The notes below the pieces were generated by a model, which worked only from the letters and a program-made list of their open reading frames with translations, ran no database searches and was not told where the DNA came from. Source: Isoetes taiwanensis (taxonomy: Eukaryota; Streptophyta; Lycopodiopsida; Isoetales; Isoetaceae). Taken from it: a stretch of 64,000 bases of DNA. Location of the stretch: assembly GCA_021234155.1 (NCBI GenBank), contig JAJEKV010000002.1, positions 5,928,025-5,992,024 of the forward strand. Reading direction: 5' to 3'. The translations under genes were made by a program, and so were the position numbers. This document shows positions 23,485 through 33,539 of the stretch, piece after piece (within the stretch, counting starts at the first letter, position 1; the number at the start of each line of letters is the position of its first letter).

Positions 23485-23515
23485 AGAGAAAGGCCGCCGC
23501 GATAAATTTCTTGTA
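23485..23515 (+). repeat. GC-rich hairpin half followed by CTTGT, copy 2
   Basis: GGCCGCCGCGATAAATTTCTTGT repeats, in two parts, the right half and tail of the 19743-19780 hairpin and shares the preceding GGGGAAGAGAAA-type text. The left arm is missing. A Helitron-like end is possible but unproven. Confidence 0.35.
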
Positions 23516-23558
23516 TTTATAATTCATTTCTAATTCTAACTCTAATTTAAATGCAGAT

Positions 23559-24378
23559 CGATCCGACGGATCGCGATTCTCGAGCAGCACGAATTTATGC
23601 AAGAGTTGTGATCGCGTTGCCGCATGCATTGCATGCATTTTTAAATTGTAATGTCATAAAAAATTGATTCGAAAATGTATTTCGATCCGATTTTGATCGT
23701 TATTCTCGAGCCGTAACGAGCATGCAAGAGTTGCATCGTTCTTGCATGCATTGCATGCATTTCGGCCTCTCATCCGGGTTAGGGGATCGCTATTTTCTTC
23801 CTGTGAGATTCGCCTTTGAAAAATATCTCATCGGCGGGTTCTCTACCAAGAAGTTGTTTCGTACCTATGTTCTATGCTCTCCCTCCCTCCCTCCCCCATA
23901 AGTATTTTGTTTATATATGTTGTTCGCGTGGCACGCCATGAAAACCAGCCCTTCGCTTTTTCGAGGTTTTTGTTCTTCTCTATTGTGTTTTGTGGTCTTA
24001 TGCGTGCATTGGCTGTTGCGCCCGACGCTGGTTTCTTTTGGAGCATCTCAAAACTCTTTTGGGAAGTTTAGCGGTTAGGAGAAAAGAAAAAAGCCCACGG
24101 CCTAGGGCTTATCGCTAGGTTTTCCTCAAAACCCGAAAAGGGCTGGTTTTTTAATCCCGGCGATAAGCCCTAGGCGTGTACACTAGCCAAACATCTATGA
24201 TATATTTTTGTATTTTGGGGTCCGTGTGTTATGGACCGGATATTCCCTCATTTTTTTGTTTTTTGGGTAGCTTAATATCGCCTACCCACTCTCTACCATT
24301 GTAATTAAATCACCGATGAATAGAAAAGCCCCATCCATCGGGCGTTGTTGTGTCATGCTAGTCGCAGAGGGAGAGAAT
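23559..24378 (+). mobile_element. TIR-family repeat R1, copy a
   Basis: It begins with hairpin CGATCC-GAC-GGATCG (23559-23573), then ATTCTCGAGC and GCATGCAT-rich sequence. The end reads GAGAGAAT at 24371-24378, the inverse of the start. Internal family landmarks are GAGGTTTTTG, the TTTTCCTCAAAACCC fold-back near 24120, TAATCCCGGCGATAA, GGGGTCC and GGGTAGC paired with CTACCCA. The start region is duplicated (second ATTCTCGAGC near 23710). No protein of its own. Family members are listed separately at 24585, 27290, 46524, 46911, 49030 and 50440. Confidence 0.65.
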
Positions 24379-24584
24379 TTCCCAAAGAGCAATGATGTTG
24401 ATTGCGATGAGTAAAAGAGAATCATGATATTTAGTTATTGAGAGTGCAAGTTTGTCGGTACAAATTGATGCAAATTTAAATAATGTGTAATAAAAATTGA
24501 TTGAGAAAAATGTATTTAATTGCATTTTGCATCGTTAATAGCCACATTAATAGAATTTATACGAGAGTTTCATTTTGCTCTTGA

Positions 24585-25553
24585 TGCATTTTTGGTGAGA
24601 GACTCGTCTGGAGGGGGAAAACCGGCCGAGATAGATAGGCATATCTTTCATCACAACAGTGTACAAACATTTTGAAAAAATATCTAAGGTGGAGGGTAGG
24701 GTAGTCTACCAATTCGAACTGACTACCTACTAATAATCATAAAGGAACTTATTATAGGAACAACCCCTTTGGGCCCTTAAGACGACGTGAAAGTAAGAAA
24801 GGCAAATAGGAAGCAACGTAAAAAGTTTATCACCGGATGAAAAACCCTTGTTTTTCGGTTTTCGAGGAAAACCCTAATGATAAACTTTCTTGGATGGCTC
24901 CCAAAAAAGCCCAGTCGCCAAAAGTTGATATCATTGAGGAAAAAAAATCGAGGAAGCACGAGATGGAGGTCGCATCTAAATACGATTCATCTCAAACTCT
25001 ATGGGAGAGTCGAAAAGAAATAGCCATGATCACCAAAACTTAGGAGAAAAGAAAAAACAAACAGTAATGCATTAGACGTTAGAAAAGTAACTTAACAAAG
25101 TCGCCATAGGATGAGATGACCTCAAAAGAAACAACATAAAAAAGAAGTAATTAACTCAAAAATAGAAGCCATCACTGGGTTTCCATACAAGCCTCCCAAG
25201 GGAGCTAGTTCATGACAAATCACAATCTTCCAATAAGAGAAGGGGTGGTCACGCGAGCCACGCAACATAATATCATATCTTAAAACAACATAACCTCTCA
25301 AATACGAGGGGGGCTGGTCACGCTGAGCCACGCTGATATGGAATCACAAATCAAAAATAAAAAACATGAACGTAAAACAATTTAGGGTGGGGAGGGAGGG
25401 AACTAAGACCCAAAAACTGTTTAATTGGGAGAAGACGCCGATAATGGAGAAAGAGCCCAAAATCAGATATATAAGCCTCGTCTCTCCCCAAAATGGCGAT
25501 CCGACCGGCCGGATCGCATGCATTTTGGTGAGAGACTCGCCCGAGGGGAAAAC
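24585..25553 (-). mobile_element. TIR-family repeat R1, copy b (inverted relative to copy a)
   Basis: Read on the minus strand it carries the hairpin CGATCCG-N6-CGGATCG (25497-25516), GGATCGCCATT, ATCGGCGTCTTCTC, a CGTGGCTC...CCAGCCCC stretch (25310-25330) and the TTTTCCTCGAAAACC fold-back with TTTATCATTAG near 24855-24885. GGTGAGAGACTCG flanks it on both sides (24597 and 25525). It lies tail to tail with copy a, forming a ~2-kb imperfect inverted pair. Confidence 0.55.
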
Positions 25554-26230
25554 CTACTGATTAAAAGAGAACTTCCATTTCAAAACCTATGGGCATGAAA
25601 GAGGGACGGCAGGTCAATACTGGCACATAAGATATATGGCATACAACAATGGGCAAGGTGGATATGCAATGGAAAAAAGGAGGAGTGAAAAATATTAAAG
25701 ACCAAAACATAAATATGAATAAAGCAACAATTCATTATTAGAAATGCCTAAAGTCAGCGCTATCCCTACCAAATGACTATACTATATACACAAACTATTT
25801 AAGGCGGTCTTGACTCCCAAACATACCCATAACAAAGGCACGAATAACATCACTATGCAATAACTAGGGATTAGGCCATTGAGATGCAACATGCTCATAT
25901 CTGCAACAATGAGAGCACAAGATGACCACTCGATCAAGACACCAATGATAAATACTATGCTCGTAAATGGCAAGTATGCAAGAAATCGACGAATAACCAA
26001 GCATGAAAACAAAAATGACATTGAATTATGTAATGGAAAATATTCACTTTCTAGAAAAAAGAAAATTGCACCAAATGACGTAAAGGGTTGGTGGGAACAA
26101 TCACACAAAAGAAATGGTAATGGGTTTTCGCAAAAGAAATGGCAAGCAAAAGAAACGCGATGCATGAATTGACAAAAACAATTTCCTACTCGGCCATCAC
26201 CCCAAATACATAAGGTTAGAAAGTTATAGT
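25554..26230. other. AT-rich intergenic sequence
   Basis: No gene, transposon end or repeat that I can support was found. The longest open stretch, on the minus strand at 25782-26264, is low-complexity in character with no family motif and I treat it as chance. Confidence 0.4.
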
Positions 26231-26520
26231 AGTAGCTGGAATTGAAAAGAATACCAAAAAACATAAAATCTCAAAAGAATACATAAACACAAAATCTCAA
26301 AAGAAATACAAATATGTTGAGAAGGATTCGAAGCCCTAACCACAAGTTTAACAAACAAGCGTCCTAACCATATGGGATTGAAAAGAACAACGAAAAACAT
26401 AAAATCTGAGAAAAATACAAAAAGAGACGAATACAAATATATTGAGAAGGATTCAAACCCCTAACTATACGTTTAACAAGCAAGCATCCCAACCATTGAA
26501 CTATTAAAAGTCAATGCAAT
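26231..26520 (-). repeat. Tandem pair of tRNA-like (SINE-type) units
   Basis: On the minus strand the unit at 26425-26510 has an A-box match TAGTTCAATGG, a GTTAA anticodon-like loop and a B-box match GGTTTGAATCC. The second unit (about 26310-26375) has ATGGTTAGGACGC and GGCTTCGAATCC in the same order. Each is followed by a similar A/T-rich tail (ACATAAAATCTCAAAAGAAAT on the plus strand, two segments). Tandem tRNA heads with shared tails point to a SINE dimer, perhaps tRNA-Asn-derived. The acceptor stems do not pair, so these are not functional tRNA genes. Confidence 0.5.
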
Positions 26521-27289
26521 AAAATCGCTATTAAATTATTTAGCCTATTTGATAGGAAAGAAGGATGATTAAAACGAGCATGCCACACATGCCGGAAGCG
26601 AGAATAGAAACAAAGCACAAAATTCGAATGCCGATTTATGAAAAACAGATGGATTTGAGGCAAGCACCAGTGCAACGGTAGGAGGCAAACACAGCAAAGA
26701 AATATATAGCACAATCTGAATCACTTCAAATAGAGATCCACAGGTAATTAGAACATAAATATGCTACAATTACAGCAGAATGAGGAGAATGATCTGATCA
26801 AACGATCTAAAAGAACGGTTTTCTTTTGGATATTAGACATCCAGAAGGAAAAAGAAACACAATGCTAGAAAATCCATAAAACATCGATGCCCATACGTGA
26901 ACAAACAATGGAAAAAACTGAAAAAGCCCTACCGATGAGCATACAATCAAGCAAGAAGGGGCAATCACCGATTGACACAATCGAGAACAAATTAATCAGG
27001 AGATGCCGATGCAAAGAAAATTGATGCAGAACCAGAAAAAAACCATCTAGCTATGAAAATTGATGCAGAACCGACATTAGTATACAATAAAAAAGGAAGA
27101 TATGAAAAATCATAGAAGGAAAAGGAAGCTATGAAAAAATGCTATGGAATAGCCATTACTCCATCTCCAGATAAGATCCGAATAAGTAGCCACCATCACG
27201 ACAAAAAGAGGCAGGACGGTGACAAATATGGTGAATCTCCATGGCCAAAGGTGTATGAGAAATTGACAAAGGGGAAACTAAGACCCAAA

Positions 27290-27400
27290 AAACTGCTGTG
27301 AGAAGACGCCGATAATGGAGAAAGAGCCCAAAACCGTATATATAGCCCCGTCTCTCCCCAAAATGGCGATCCGACGGTGTTGAATCGCATGCATTTTTTA
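27290..27400 (-). mobile_element. TIR-family repeat R1, copy c (fragment)
   Basis: CTAAGACCCAAAAA, GAAGACGCCGATAATGGAG and TCTCTCCCCAAAATGG followed by the degenerate hairpin CGATCCGA...TGAATCG (27367-27387) and GCATGCATTTTT repeat the right part of copy b in the same orientation. It includes a TATATA run at about 27337. Only this part of the family is recognisable. Confidence 0.55.
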
Positions 27401-27817
27401 AGCAACAATCTATGATGGCAATTTTAATGGACAATCATATAAAATTATGTAGGCTGGTTTTTGGTGAGATCGATGGCAAAAAAAAATGTGACGTGTATAG
27501 GGAAAAAATTACACATCAGCAAGTTAGATTGGGATGGAGGGCCAAGATTTCTTTAGGTAAATAGGGCAATTTAGTCCCTCTGCTTGATCCTCTGCTTGAT
27601 GCTTGATGCACGCCATAGTAGCTCTATTGATTTTCATAGGGATTTAAAAGGCGCAAACCTACTGTTTGATTTCTAGTTTTGAGTTTAGTGCTTTGCCTCT
27701 GGAACAGAGAGCATATAGTCATATGGAGGGGGAAAATGCTCTGGAAAGCAGAGCTAATCTTGCAGGCTGAGAGGGCCATCGATCAAGTAAAAGATCAATA
27801 GGGCGTTGCGCCCACAG

Positions 27818-28051
27818 ATGAGAACAGAAGCACGAATCCGGCCCTATAGATCGAAAAATGAGTATGTTGGTATACCAGAACAAGAAAAAAATAAGGACTT
27901 TTCTGATGCATTGATTTATCCTCCGGCCCATCCGAAGCTCCGCCCTGTGTTGAAACAGAAGAAAGTTAGTAGAGAGTTTTCCAATCCTTCAGAGCTTGAG
28001 GATTTTTTTAATCCGGATGCAAACTGTGAAAAGCCCCAGAAGGCTGTGTAA
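27818..28051 (+). CDS. Unrecognised ORF, possible exon (hypothetical)
   Basis: From the ATG at 27818 the frame reads MRTEARIRPYRSKNEYVG...PPAHPKLRPVLKQKKVSREF...NPSELEDFFNPDANCEKPQKAV, 77 codons. The composition is protein-like (charged, proline-containing, no low complexity) and unlike the surrounding repeats. I see no domain, membrane segment or targeting signal. It could be an exon of a host gene, a captured fragment or a pseudogene; no partner exons could be assigned. Confidence 0.3.
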   Translation: MRTEARIRPYRSKNEYVGIPEQEKNKDFSDALIYPPAHPKLRPVLKQKKVSREFSNPSELEDFFNPDANCEKPQKAV

Positions 28052-28689
28052 ACAGGTAGCAGGCAAACATGCCATCTGACAGGAGATTTGGCGCCATGTG
28101 GTCTTGCCACGCTCAGAGGACTTTTATAAAATAGGCGGTGGCTACTACAGAGGAAAACACTCAAATTCGACCTATGTTTGAAGGTTTTTCTTTTCGATTC
28201 TTCCTCTGGATCTTAAAGCTCTGTCCAGATGATCATTCAGGTCTCAAGTTGAAAACTTTGTGGGCTTTTTGTTGTAACAATCGCCCAAATGGCTAAGCCA
28301 AAATATGATGAGCTGCCCTCATGTAAAACTCAAACTCTAGATCTACATATTTGTTTTTTGGGCGAGGGTCTGTTCGGGTTCTTCAAAATAGATTTAAGAC
28401 AGGGTGATTAGCAATCCCAAAAGCCAGAAACTACAATCTATTCAGCATAATCAATGTGTTCTTTTCCCATATTTTACTGAATTTGAAGTTACAGCTGTTT
28501 GAAACAGATTGGAAAACATCACCACTGTATGCCCCGCAAAGCAATTGGATCTGTCCATATTATGATGTACATGTTGTCTACAGAGAGAAAATGCTTGAAA
28601 TTGCTTAAAAATCTTCTTCATGTAGCTACCGAATTTGGCCCAAGAATCTACTTCCACAGGAAATTCTTCATGCAGCTATTAGATTTGGG

Positions 28690-29154
28690 ATGCTCGACAT
28701 CAATATTTGCCTGATATGCATTGAAACCCAGTTCTTTCTTGAAGCATTTTTTTTCCTGCGAAGGGGCCTCGATCCGGTTCGAAGGCTCATAAAATTGGGC
28801 TTCATCAGCAAAGTTAAGCCCCACTTTCTTGCCCTTGATCTGCCGAGCAGGTATGTCCTAAGCTATGGCGGCTTCGGTGCTGTAGCAAAAGATCCAAGCC
28901 ATAATCGAGCTCTTTACCTTGGATCCCTAATTTCTGTGGCCCATTTACTCGATGGGCGTAGCTTCACTCCTCCAAAATCCCTGGCAGACAAAGTTTCTTT
29001 TTTACATTCAACAGAACATTGTTCCCTCTTTGAAAGCTTTGGCTTCCTGGGCACCAGATTGATCCTACAGAGGCTTTATTCTTTGGCAAATGGCCAGGTT
29101 TTCGTCCCTGATTCTCAACTATTTCGACCTTGGGCTTTACAAATAAGAGTCTGA
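28690..29154 (+). CDS. Unrecognised 154-codon ORF (hypothetical)
   Basis: A single open frame reads MLDINICLICIETQFFLEAF...RLIKLGFISKVKPHFLALD...YVLSYGGFGAVAKDPS...HLLDGRSFTPPKSLADKV...FVPDSQLFRPWALQIRV. The central segment looks like a folded host protein rather than transposon sequence, but I cannot name the family. The first ~25 residues are hydrophobic and may be non-coding read as ORF; a splice acceptor around the TTTTTTTTCCTGCG run near 28755 is possible. It may be an exon or a captured fragment. Confidence 0.35.
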   Translation: MLDINICLICIETQFFLEAFFFLRRGLDPVRRLIKLGFISKVKPHFLALDLPSRYVLSYGGFGAVAKDPSHNRALYLGSLISVAHLLDGRSFTPPKSLADKVSFLHSTEHCSLFESFGFLGTRLILQRLYSLANGQVFVPDSQLFRPWALQIRV

Positions 29155-29314
29155 CTGTGAATTCTGAAAAGAGAGTTAAGATGGGCAACAAAGGGATTTT
29201 CGAATTTGCTCTGCTATTGTATATTAAACAAAAATCTAATAGCTTCAAATGCCCAAGGAACTCGAACTTCTTAAGATTTAATCTCATTCTTATCATAAAA
29301 AATGGATTGCCTTA

Positions 29315-29777
29315 GAATTGTTTTTAGAAACAAACAGAATAGAATAGTCCTGTATACACTAGAGTAAATCAAGGCAAATTAGCGGTTCTTAAGTTTAATG
29401 GCATTTTTAATACCACCAATGAAGAATTCGGCATTACCCCAAGGGTTGCCCTAAAAAAATGCCCACATGAAATTTCTTTATAGTTCATGTGATCAGATGA
29501 GTTTTGTGCCAAATTTAAGTAGAGGGGATTCAAAGCATGAATAGGTGGGGATCTAGAGACTGGGAAAGAATATATGTTGTATATGGTATGTTTATATTCA
29601 TTCTATCTGTTAAAATAAGAAAGTTTTACTTCCCATTCTAAAATAAATAAAAATATAAATGACTAATAACATTTTAGTCCCAAGTTGCACCCGTTGATCT
29701 ATCTTACCATACATATAGCACACGTTCACATGGTCCCATCTCACCCATACGACTACTTCAAAAAATCCTTCGAACTA
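29315..29777. other. Non-coding AT-rich sequence
   Basis: Nothing supportable is visible; the interval is AT-rich with poly(A/T) runs and no long frame. Confidence 0.4.
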
Positions 29778-29810
29778 TAGCGGCGGCAACGCCGCCGCAA
29801 AATCATCTTG
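29778..29810 (+). repeat. GC-rich hairpin followed by CTTGT, copy 3
   Basis: GCGGCGGCAACGCCGCCGC folds as GCGGCG-GCAACGC-CGCCGC-type stem and is followed by AAAATCATCTTGT. The layout matches the 19743 site: hairpin, about ten AT-rich bases, CTTGT. It could mark a Helitron-type 3' end with an atypical final tetranucleotide. Confidence 0.4.
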
Positions 29811-30275
29811 TAAAATAATATAAAATAAAATGAAAGATTTTTTTATAGCCCAAACAGTTATGCATGCCATTGTATTACAACCCTCCTTTTATGACTATAT
29901 GCCTGACGAATGGAGGAGGCGATGGAGCCGGATGGAAGGGGCGCATGATTTGGCTCCTCGTGGGTTGCCGCCAACCCAAGATCCGATTAGGTTATGTGCC
30001 AGGTGATTTTGTGATGCAGGGAGCATGAGGTTGCTGTCTGATTCGGCTTGTTCTGAACTGGAAGGCTTGTTTTGCGAGCAGCAACCACTAAGTCTCGGGC
30101 TTCAGATGGGACTTCCATTGTCAGAATCTTGCAGGGTGCTTCAAGAAGGAATATTTGGGTAATTCCAGTTGTGTAGCGATTGAGGGTTCCTCTGCTGTGT
30201 TATTGGATTCCTTGATTGTGAATCGATTTCTTCCGTGACCAGATTCTCCGTGGATAGAGATCTGTCACGCATCAA

Positions 30276-30506
30276 TCACTTGTTGTATCCATGGATTGGC
30301 TTGGAAAGTATATCGGCCAAGTGTATCCAGTCTGTAATCGCCACATCGTGTGGATGGAGACATGGTTGTTGGAGGGTAGAGGCGCAGGTGGAGTTGTACG
30401 CTTGGAGTACTTGAGATGCTTTAGAATGGGGCGGGTTTTGTAGAGATGGTCTGCTTCGCGTATGGGAAGCCATGCAATTATGTTTTGGTTTGTTATGCGA
30501 GGCCAC
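30276..30506 (-). mobile_element. Small Ty1/copia-like polymerase remnant
   Basis: The minus-strand frame ends HDVAITDWIHLADILSKPIHG, resembling the conserved LADI[FL][TS]KP motif at the C-terminal end of copia RNase H. Upstream residues match only loosely. It is a broken scrap and the assignment is weak. Confidence 0.3.
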
Positions 30507-30574
30507 GGCCGGTATGGACTTCGTGGAATGTAAAAATTTGCCGCTTTTTTCCTCGCCGCAAATGTTTGTGTCAT

Positions 30575-31074
30575 GTGGATCTACCGCTCATTTCTTTATT
30601 TTTGTTTCATGCGCGATCAAGGCGGATGGGGAGCGCCTCGCTTGTTTTGCAAGCTAGGTTTGTACGTAGCTTTCATGCACCGGGTTTTGTAAGTGAGGCC
30701 CGAGGTGATGGCGATCCTCTTTGCATGTTCATTTTAGACATAGTTATAGCATGCTCGCAATTCACGTTGTTGAACAGTTCACATGCACCCGAGCTATGCA
30801 CTTCAAATTGCACGCTTGCTTTGAACATTGTAATATATGGAGCAGGTTTTATTTGCATACATTTGTTGGGTCTGTTTCGTTCATACTTTCTGTAACTTTC
30901 AGTTTTAGTCAGCAATTGGATTTTCCTTTGCCTCCTTTGCACGTAGTAAGGTGCATAGGCAGACCGTTTATGTGTTGTGATGCTTTGGGTGCCATGTACT
31001 TTCAGGATAAGAAAGGTGAAGTGATATTGATTTTTAGTTGTCCTGTATTTCTCCATGATGTGCGTACATGGATC
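30575..31074. other. Interval with overlapping open frames but no recognised gene
   Basis: Frames of 123-159 codons are open on both strands. None shows a domain or plausible composition, and the overlap of sense and antisense openness argues for chance. No promoter or splice signal decides between them. Confidence 0.3.
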
Positions 31075-31365
31075 GTATGGGGAGCGTGTTAATGTACATG
31101 GGTGTGAGGTGTAAATTTTTCGGGCCTTGATCTGGCATATTCTGGAGTTCATACCTTAATCTAATGGACACAATAAAATATTAACACTTGTAGGCATTAA
31201 GACTTGAATTAGTGGAGAATTGAATTAGTGGGGTTGAATTCTAATGCCTATATGTGTTAATGTTTTTTTTGTGCATTGGATAAAGGCATAATCCTGAGAA
31301 TATGCTAAATCAAGGGCATGGGATTTTACACCTCATACCCCTGTATAGCACAACGCTCCCCATAG
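31075..31365. mobile_element. Fold-back MITE (~290 bp)
   Basis: The left arm (31075-31205: TATGGGGAGCG..., GAGGTGTAAA, CTTGATCTGGCATATTCT, ATTAACAC) pairs with the right arm (31215-31365) read in reverse (TATGGGGAGCG..., GAGGTGTAAAA, CTTGATTTAGCATATTCT, ATTAACAC). Arms of about 130-150 bases meet at a ~10-base centre. A TA dinucleotide at each end would fit a Tc1/Mariner (Stowaway-type) target duplication, but the superfamily is not certain. Confidence 0.7.
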
Positions 31366-32289
31366 GCAACATAGAGGTATAAAAATACGTTCGCGAATGG
31401 GAAATACGGTGTCTTGAATCATTGCCAGGCAAGAAAGCATTTTTGCAACCAGACCAGAACCCGGCAGAAGCTGCACAATCTATTACAAGCAAATCGAAGC
31501 TCCAGTTCAAAGCCCAAATCCAAATCCACAGCCCACTGGAACGAAGCGCCGAAGATGATATAAGAGGGCTCTTTGCTTGCTCAAGAAACCTCTCCACTAC
31601 CTAAAACCATTCCTCATTCTCTCCTTCCTAAAACAAAACACTTCATGGCAAAACTGGCAAACAAAAGTGGCCTCTACATTCTGTGCATCCAACTGATCCA
31701 TCTGCAATCGGGAAGACAGGGGAAGAACCGAAATAGCTAAAGGTGGAGTTGCCCTCCAAAATCAGAAGCAACAAGAAACAAGAACCACCGAACATGGCAT
31801 CGGAGGCCCATTTGAGTAGAGACAGGCTCCATCAGGCTGTTCTTAGCAGTTCCATCGTGCTCCATCGGGTTGTTCTTTGCCTCAAATCGGGCTGTTCTTA
31901 GCAGCCCCCGTGAAGCCATGACCTGCTATTTCCAACCATGAAAGCAACCACAAAAAACAGGAACGCCTCAGACCATAGACCATAGAGAAAAAAAATTTGG
32001 AATCCCCCTTTTTCCGGCCCACCTATGCCCAAATCTTAGGGTGAAATCACACTACGTTCCCTCCCCTTTGTTGATGTGGCAGTGAGGGAAACAGGAAGAC
32101 TAGCAAATTGGTTCGACCGTATCACACTATCGAAGATGGAGATGCCACGAGGAGTCCAAGGTGGATGAGAATCGGATGAGTCGTGGCGGGAACGGTGGAT
32201 GCAGTCAGAATTTGCAGACCAAGAATCGGCTCAAGTATCAGACAACAGAGCAGTGCAGTTCTTCTCATTTCGTTGCAATCCTTGACCCC

Positions 32290-32754
32290 ATGGCCAAATG
32301 CCTGCCTTCTTCTTCCTCGGCATTCATTGATTTAGCCCCTTCCTCTTCATCCCGACCTCCAATTTGCTCCGCATCCAGTTTCCGCAGGGAATTCTTCAAT
32401 GGGTCCTCCGGATTTGAGCTCCAATTCAATCCCCTGTCTCGAAAGAAGTCTGCCCCTTTCCATGTCTCCTGTGTTGTGGCCACAAGTCCTTCAATTTCAA
32501 TTCAATCCACCAGAATAATTTCTCCAGAACCCATCATCAAGAAGCCGCCCCCCCCTCTCAAGAAGTTAGATCCCCGGCACCTCCACGGGCGCCCCATTAT
32601 CGAAATTTGCAAAGACGTAATGGATTATTTCTGGAACCAAGGAACCAAAGAATTTCTTGCCAGCAGAATGGCGCAATACAACAACACAGAATGGCGCTAT
32701 TCTGACAAGGCCGGAGGCCATTTCTGCCGTATCAAGCTCTTGGAAGAATGCTGA
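32290..32754 (+). CDS. Unrecognised ORF with a plastid-transit-like N-terminus (hypothetical)
   Basis: The start is the ATG at 32290 in a good plant context (CCCCATGGCC). The first ~55 residues (MAKCLPSSSSAFIDLAPSSS...) are rich in serine, alanine and arginine and poor in acid, like a chloroplast transit peptide. Then come a proline run (KKPPPPLKKLDPRHLHG) and a more ordered stretch, PIIEICKDVMDYFWNQGTK and EFLASRMAQYNNTEWRYSD. The frame closes after RIKLLEEC at 32752. An overlapping frame (32657-32869, ...PRLPLNEVLTRLGKAQV) looks like a natural continuation, so a frameshift or an unrecognised intron near 32700-32750 is possible. I do not recognise the family. Confidence 0.45.
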   Translation: MAKCLPSSSSAFIDLAPSSSSRPPICSASSFRREFFNGSSGFELQFNPLSRKKSAPFHVSCVVATSPSISIQSTRIISPEPIIKKPPPPLKKLDPRHLHGRPIIEICKDVMDYFWNQGTKEFLASRMAQYNNTEWRYSDKAGGHFCRIKLLEEC

Positions 32755-32977
32755 ATCGGACGAATCAAGTGACGTGTGCCCGAGGAACGCGGAGGGGCAG
32801 CCGAGGTTGCCCATCCCTCGACTGCCCCTGAATGAGGTGCTGACGAGGCTTGGGAAGGCGCAAGTGTGATACGCCTTGGGTTACCTTCGCCAACATGGCG
32901 TTCTTTTATTGGACAATAAAAACTAATAAAAACTAAACTAGTCAAAAGCACGTTTGATTACTCTGCATAATAAATTG

Positions 32978-33205
32978 TAGGATATGATCAGAGCTCGGTC
33001 TGATCGAAAACCAGTTTTTTTGTCGGAGCCCCTAGATTCATCACCGGGTGTTACCTATGTTTTGATTTCTAGCACTTTTCTTTTGGCTTTGTAGGATATG
33101 GTTAGAGCTCGATCTGATCGAAATCCAGTTTTTCTGTCGGAGCCTCTAGATTCATCACTGGGTATTACCCAAACTTTATTTTCTAGCGTTTTTGTTTTCT
33201 CGTCA
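32978..33205 (+). repeat. Two-copy tandem repeat (~113 bp) with exon-like content
   Basis: Copies 32978-33090 and 33091-33205 start GTAGGATATG and share AGAGCTCG, TCTGATCGAAA, CCAGTTTTT and GTCGGAGCC. Both read MxRARSDRxPVFLSEPLDSS in the same frame, preceded by a TTGTAG acceptor-like site and followed by GGT. This could be a duplicated small exon of a neighbouring gene or a simple tandem repeat. Confidence 0.6.
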
Positions 33206-33539
33206 AAGGGGTTTTGTAGCTGCAGCAACAAAGATTTATTCAACGGATAAACGTATGGTTAAAAGTCCCCAAGCAAATGCTGCTTTCACATATATTTAAT
33301 GTTTACGGTTTGTTTTTCTGCAATTTCTTTATACATTAACATGTTCTCAATGTTCACTTTTTAGGAACCGAAAGAACGGATTAAGAGGGCCAAACAGAAT
33401 AAGAGGGCCAAACAAAATGGTTATGACAAATCGATGCAAAATGTCCACTAATGAAGAGATATTAGACATTTTAAAAGATCTTGTGGCCTTTCATGATGAA
33501 ATGGTACTGCTAGAAAACTGTAGCTTCTTGAATTACACA

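Noticed and set aside
26310-26510. Functional tRNA gene(s) on the minus strand
   Set aside because: A and B boxes are present but acceptor stems do not pair and the T-arm of one unit is altered; a SINE-type origin fits better.
30673-31152. 159-codon minus-strand ORF
   Set aside because: Overlaps another open frame on the plus strand and runs into the fold-back element; no protein motif.
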